From NCBI GenBank assembly GCA_046262435.1, contig JBHEMT010000076.1, positions 1-8,935 of the forward strand: 8,935 bases of DNA. Reading direction: 5' to 3'. Every line of letters begins with the position of its first letter. Within the stretch, counting starts at the first letter, position 1. Positions 6,858 to 8,935 of this stretch are shown piece after piece. The position numbers and the translations under genes were made by a program. The notes under the pieces are model-generated. The model did no database searches and had not been told where the DNA came from. It saw nothing but the letters and a program-made list of their open reading frames with translations. Origin of the DNA: JBHEMT01 sp046262435. GTDB taxonomy: Bacteria; Chloroflexota; Dormibacteria; Aeolococcales; Aeolococcaceae.

Positions 6858-7154
6858 CTATCGGTGGATGGGGGTGGTGTGGACGGGAGCGGTGTAGATG
6901 TGGGCCAGGAGCAGCCCGAGCAGGTAGTCGGCGAGGCCGATGATCGCGGCGAAGATGATCACCGTGGCAATCACCACGCTGGTCATCCGCCAGAGTTCGT
7001 CCGGGGCCGGCCAGGAAACCTTGCGGAGCTCGCTGATGACGCCCGCGAAGTAGTTGGTGTCGCGCTCTGACGACGGAGCCGGTACCGCTCCCCGTCCCCT
7101 CGGGGCGGGCGCGGGACGTCCCTTCGCCGGTGTGGTTCGAACCGCCTTGGCCAC
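6858..7154 (-). CDS. secE: preprotein translocase subunit SecE
   Basis: 98 aa from GTG at 7154. The frame extends to an ATG at 7220, but that codon lies inside the tRNA-Trp gene, so it is rejected. The GTG is the only good start after the AGGAGG at 7167-7172, although the 12-base spacing is long. The first ~35 residues are a basic, Pro/Ala-rich tail (RTTPAKGRPAPAPRGRG). The conserved SecE core follows: YFAGVISELRKVSWPAPDEL, the amphipathic helix on the cytoplasmic face, then one TM segment (about MTSVVIATVIIFAAIIGLA) and a short periplasmic end. This single-TM form is usual outside Gammaproteobacteria. SecE clamps SecY in the translocon. It is 14 bases upstream of nusG. Confidence 0.95.
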   Translation of the reverse strand: MAKAVRTTPAKGRPAPAPRGRGAVPAPSSERDTNYFAGVISELRKVSWPAPDELWRMTSVVIATVIIFAAIIGLADYLLGLLLAHIYTAPVHTTPIHR

Positions 7155-7166
7155 CGCTGTGGTCAA

Positions 7167-7192
7167 CCTCCTACCGGCCGCCGATGGGCCGG
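7167..7192 (-). promoter_or_regulatory. hairpin abutting the secE ribosome binding site
   Basis: On the minus strand, CCGGCC (7192-7187) pairs perfectly with GGCCGG (7179-7174) around a 7-base loop. One base later comes AGGAGG (7172-7167), the strongest Shine-Dalgarno sequence in the window. The stem lies between tRNA-Trp and secE, so it may mark the processed 5' end of the secE mRNA, modulate ribosome access or act as a partial terminator. Confidence 0.45.
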
Positions 7193-7205
7193 AACAATGT
7201 GGTGA

Positions 7206-7281
7206 TGGCAGGGGCGGCAAGACTCGAACTCGCGACCCGCGGTTTTGGAGACCGCTGCTCTACCACCTGAGCTACGCCCCT
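7206..7281 (-). tRNA. tRNA-Trp (anticodon CCA)
   Basis: A complete 76-base cloverleaf. Acceptor AGGGGCG pairs with CGCCCCT. D arm is GCTC/GAGC with loop AGGTGGTA. Anticodon stem GCGGT/ACCGC has loop CTCCAAA (anticodon CCA). Variable loop is GGGTC, and T arm is GCGAG/CTTGC with one G-U pair and loop TTCGAGT. Discriminator is G and the terminal CCA is encoded (7208-7206). It sits between rpmG and secE, a position known in actinobacterial and Thermus-type operons. No promoter of its own is visible, so it is probably cut out of the rpmG-secE transcript. Confidence 0.97.
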
Positions 7282-7303
7282 GTGCTCACAACAACCTTGA
7301 AAC

Positions 7304-7320
7304 GGGCGCAGCCCGCGCCC
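7304..7320 (-). terminator. hairpin between rpmG and tRNA-Trp, possible partial terminator or processing site
   Basis: On the minus strand, GGGCGC and GCGCCC form a perfect 6-bp stem with a 5-base loop, beginning 5 bases after the rpmG stop. It is followed by GTTTCAAGG, a poor U-tract. It could attenuate readthrough into tRNA-Trp and secE, protect the rpmG 3' end or serve RNase processing. Confidence 0.4.
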
Positions 7321-7325
7321 AACGC

Positions 7326-7493
7326 CTACTTGGTTTCTCGATGCAGAGTGTGGGTGCGGCACCTGCCACAGAACTTTTTGAGTTCGATCCGGTCGGGATC
7401 GTTGCGCTTGTTCTTGGAGGTGGTGTAGTTCCGTTCCTTGCACTCCGGACACTGCAGGGTGATGATCGCCGCCCCGCCCTTGGTCGCTGCCAC
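7326..7493 (-). CDS. rpmG: 50S ribosomal protein L33, zinc-binding type
   Basis: 55 aa from GTG at 7493, which has GAGG eight bases upstream. The sequence shows the L33 pattern: ITLQCPECKERNYTTSKNKR, a Pro-Asp-Arg-Ile-Glu-Leu-Lys-Lys segment, then FCGRCRTHTLHRETK at the C-terminus. Cys15-X2-Cys18 and Cys42-X2-Cys45 form the zinc ribbon of the C+ form. L33 binds 23S rRNA near the E site. The gene is the first protein gene of the minus-strand operon and lies 44 bases upstream of tRNA-Trp. Confidence 0.96.
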   Translation of the reverse strand: MAATKGGAAIITLQCPECKERNYTTSKNKRNDPDRIELKKFCGRCRTHTLHRETK

Positions 7494-7503
7494 TGTGTTC
7501 GCC

Positions 7504-7536
7504 TCAACTAAAAAAGACCCGGCGGCACCAGGTCAT
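7504..7536 (-). promoter_or_regulatory. 5' leader of the rpmG operon: terminator-like hairpin overlapping a possible leaderless 10-codon ORF
   Basis: On the minus strand GACCTGGT (7534-7527) can pair with GCCGGGTC (7523-7516), 8 pairs including two G-U, around a 3-base loop. It is followed directly by six T (7515-7510), an intrinsic-terminator shape. The same bases can be read as ATG at 7536 through TGA at 7506-7504: M-T-W-C-R-R-V-F-F-S. The ATG lies about where transcription from the -10 box at 7542-7547 should start, and the TGA overlaps the rpmG ribosome binding site. Whether this is an attenuator, a translated leader or coincidence cannot be told from sequence. Confidence 0.4.
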
Positions 7537-7541
7537 CGGGA

Positions 7542-7570
7542 ATTGTAGCAGAGGCCTCGGCAACGACCAC
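7542..7570 (-). promoter_or_regulatory. promoter of the rpmG-tRNA-Trp-secE-nusG-rplKA operon
   Basis: The -10 box is TACAAT (7547-7542) with an extended TGC just upstream. It matches the divergent tRNA-Thr promoter in 11 of 13 bases (CTGCTACAATTCC against TTGCTACCATTCC). Seventeen bases upstream is GTGGTC (7570-7565) rather than TTGACA. Start of transcription is expected near 7536-7534. Confidence 0.65.
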
Positions 7571-7579
7571 GCCGCAGAG

Positions 7580-7608
7580 CGGGTCGCAAGGACGGCCCTT
7601 GCTACCAT
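7580..7608 (+). promoter_or_regulatory. promoter of tRNA-Thr
   Basis: Extended -10 box TGC-TACCAT (7603-7608) with CGGGTC at 7580-7585, spacer 17 bases. The spacer itself is a perfect dyad: GCAAGG and CCTTGC around ACGGC (7586-7602). The expected start near 7615 leaves a leader of about 23 bases before the tRNA. The GC-rich discriminator after the -10 box is typical of stable-RNA promoters under growth-rate control; that control is inferred. Confidence 0.6.
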
Positions 7609-7637
7609 TCCGCCAGCCGCCGGGCGGCGGACGCGAC

Positions 7638-7712
7638 GCCCAAGTAGCTCAGTGGTAGAGCAACGCCTTGGTAAGGCGTAGGCCGAGGGTTCAATTCCCT
7701 CCTTGGGCTCCA
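7638..7712 (+). tRNA. tRNA-Thr (anticodon GGT)
   Basis: A complete 75-base cloverleaf. Acceptor GCCCAAG pairs with CTTGGGC. D arm is GCTC/GAGC with loop AGTGGTA. Anticodon stem ACGCC/GGCGT has loop TTGGTAA (anticodon GGT). Variable loop is AGGCC, and T arm is GAGGG/CCCTC with loop TTCAATT. Discriminator is T and CCA is encoded at 7710-7712. It is transcribed away from rpmG, with its own promoter. Confidence 0.97.
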
Positions 7713-7848
7713 GTCCGCGGGGTATCGCACCAACTGGCGCAGGTGCCACCGGCCATCCCTCCCCCAACAGCCGCCGGCCGCGCACCCGCCAAGCCGATGT
7801 CGCCAGCCGTTCCACCGGGCACCGTCGGGTCGCGAGCCGGTGACGCGG

Positions 7849-7877
7849 GGGGTCTTCGCCCGCAGCGAACCCACAAT
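7849..7877 (+). promoter_or_regulatory. possible promoter giving a leaderless GT87-type mRNA
   Basis: CACAAT (7872-7877) lies six bases before the ATG at 7884, so the predicted transcript start falls on the start codon. No Shine-Dalgarno sequence is present. GGGGTC (7849-7854) lies exactly 17 bases upstream of the -10 box, the same element and spacing as at the rpmG and tRNA-Thr promoters. Confidence 0.4.
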
Positions 7878-7883
7878 CACAGG

Positions 7884-8935
7884 ATGGCCACCTGGCGCCG
7901 TCCGCGCCTCCGCCGCCGGCTCTTCCTGGTGACCGCCGCGGCGGCGGCCTTGGTCGGTCTTGACCTGGCGCGCTGGGCGACCATCGGCAGCGACGAAATG
8001 GCACGCAGTGACTTCCCTGCCCTGGCGGCTGGTGGGTACCTGGTGACCCGGGGAGCGCGCGCCCAGGTGTACGACCCCGCCAGCCAGGCGCAGGTGTATC
8101 GCGCCGTGATCCAGGGCACCCACAGCGGTTTTCTTCCCTTCAACCACGCCCCGCTCTCCGCCCTCCTCTACGCCCCGACCAGTCGGCTGCCTCTGGTCTG
8201 GGCCTACCACGCGTTCGGCGCCTTGCAGGCGCTCTTTCTCGTAGCCGGTTGCCTGCTCGCACTACGCGCGGCGCCCTGGCCGCCGGGCTCGCCGCGCCTG
8301 CTCAAAGTGGGCGTGCTGATCGCCGCCCTTGCCGGGGCAGGCACCCTCCCCCTGCTGCTCCAAGGCCAGGACGACGGGGTCATCGCCCTGGCGGTGGGCG
8401 CCGCATACTTTGCGGTGCGGCGCCACCGGTCGGTACTTGGCGGAGCAATTCTGGCGTTCGTGGCAGGGGGAACCAAGCCGCACCTTCTGCTCGGGGTCGT
8501 CGTCCTCATCGGGGTGCGCCGCGACCTGCGCCTACTCGGCGGCGCAGCCGTAGGTGCGCTGCTGGCCGTCGTCGTGTCCCTCGGGGCGGTGGGCCCGGCA
8601 GGGCTGGCCGGGTTCGCCCGGGTTGCGCTGTCCAGTTCGACCGCGTGGCCCTCGCACTGGTTCCTCGGGCTGCCCGCCATCCCCGCCTCCTTGCTCGGCG
8701 AGAACACGGCGGCACACACCACGGGCCTCGGCCTGTCGATCGTCGCCCTGGGTGCGGCTGCCTGGTTCGCGGGGCGATGGCGAGAGGCGCCGCACGCACT
8801 CGAGGCGGGGCTGGGAGGTGCGTTGTGTCTGTCCCTGGCTGCCGCTCCGCATCTGCTCGGCCACGACCTGGTGATCCTGACGCCCCTGCTCATCGCGCTC
8901 GGCGCACGGGCGGCAGGCGTGAGCCCGGCTCGCCT
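7884..8935 (+). CDS. GT87/DUF2029-type polytopic membrane glycosyltransferase (3' end outside window)
   Basis: 350 codons from ATG at 7884 to the window edge, with no stop, so the gene is partial. The N-terminus is Arg-rich (RRPRLRRR) followed by TM1 (about 13-29). The first external loop has SDFPALAAGGYLV (42-54), VYD (62-64) and PFNHAPLSALLYAP (85-98). This layout (DF-x-AL-x-AG, then YD, then an N-x-x-P loop before the second TM) is typical of GT87 / DUF2029 GT-C enzymes such as actinobacterial polyprenol-phosphate-mannose-dependent mannosyltransferases. Asp43 is a candidate catalytic residue. About eight further hydrophobic segments follow between 105 and 345, with short basic loops (VRRHRS, VRRDLR). 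It probably adds a sugar to a lipid-linked or wall glycan outside the membrane; the substrate cannot be read from sequence. Confidence 0.82.
   Translation, partial: MATWRRPRLRRRLFLVTAAAAALVGLDLARWATIGSDEMARSDFPALAAGGYLVTRGARAQVYDPASQAQVYRAVIQGTHSGFLPFNHAPLSALLYAPTSRLPLVWAYHAFGALQALFLVAGCLLALRAAPWPPGSPRLLKVGVLIAALAGAGTLPLLLQGQDDGVIALAVGAAYFAVRRHRSVLGGAILAFVAGGTKPHLLLGVVVLIGVRRDLRLLGGAAVGALLAVVVSLGAVGPAGLAGFARVALSSSTAWPSHWFLGLPAIPASLLGENTAAHTTGLGLSIVALGAAAWFAGRWREAPHALEAGLGGALCLSLAAAPHLLGHDLVILTPLLIALGARAAGVSPAR

Noticed and set aside
6109..6897. Plus-strand open frame of 262 codons over rplK and nusG
   Set aside because: It is a shadow of two certain genes on the other strand, with Leu/Val/Asp-rich composition typical of antisense frames.
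7155..7220. secE starting at ATG 7220
   Set aside because: This start lies inside the tRNA-Trp gene, and the added residues are translation of the tRNA 3' end and the hairpin.
7728..7746. Inverted repeat TGGCGC/GTGCCA downstream of tRNA-Thr as a terminator
   Set aside because: The stem needs a G-U pair, the loop is tight and no U-tract follows, so it is too weak to annotate. The 171-base gap otherwise shows only the candidate GT87 promoter.
7504..8210. Minus-strand open frames over tRNA-Thr and the start of the GT87 gene
   Set aside because: They run through a complete tRNA and antisense to a membrane protein with recognisable family motifs; their products are Arg/Pro-rich with no domain.
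8204..8893. Minus-strand open frame of 229 codons antisense to the GT87 gene
   Set aside because: Composition is the mirror of hydrophobic codons on the plus strand, with no ribosome binding site or motifs; the plus frame is clearly the coding one.

Overview
The window is GC-rich bacterial chromosome with densely packed genes and no intergenic gap over 300 bases. Its gene order (rpmG, tRNA-Trp, secE, nusG, rplK, rplA), its zinc-type L33, the mix of Shine-Dalgarno and apparently leaderless starts, and the tad-pilus-type CpaE ATPases suggest a high-GC member of the Terrabacteria: Actinomycetota, or a Chloroflexota or Dormibacterota relative. The phylum is an inference; there is no rRNA gene to fix it.

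Left part (1-4950), cell-envelope and pilus-type genes. A CpaE/TadZ-like ATPase whose 5' end lies outside the window (plus strand) is followed by a secreted coiled-coil M23 peptidase with a complete active site. Converging on the peptidase gene with only 7 bases between are two minus-strand genes: a full-length response-regulator/CpaE-like ATPase and, downstream of it, a two-TM protein of unknown function. The two ATPases are clear paralogs. The minus-strand one keeps an intact phosphoacceptor receiver, while the plus-strand one has a degenerate receiver. Both end in a similar basic RRF tail.

Middle part (5048-7570), a minus-strand translation and secretion operon: rpmG (a 55-codon gene), tRNA-Trp(CCA), secE, nusG, rplK, rplA. 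Its probable promoter lies at 7542-7570. Several hairpins sit at strategic places: at the very 5' end of the transcript (with a U-tract and a possible leaderless 10-codon ORF), between rpmG and tRNA-Trp, directly before the secE ribosome binding site, and between rplK and rplA. rplJ and rplL do not follow rplA; the next gene is the CpaE-like regulator.

Right part (7580-8935), plus strand: tRNA-Thr(GGT), diverging from rpmG, then the start of a GT87/DUF2029-type polytopic membrane glycosyltransferase that runs off the window. The presumed promoters of rpmG, tRNA-Thr and the GT87 gene share a GGTC element exactly 17 bases before a YACMAT -10 box. This is the most unusual regulatory observation here.

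No mobile element, CRISPR array or obviously transferred segment is visible. The best candidates for something undescribed are the intact/degenerate receiver ATPase pair flanking a peptidoglycan hydrolase, and the compact leader of the rpmG operon.
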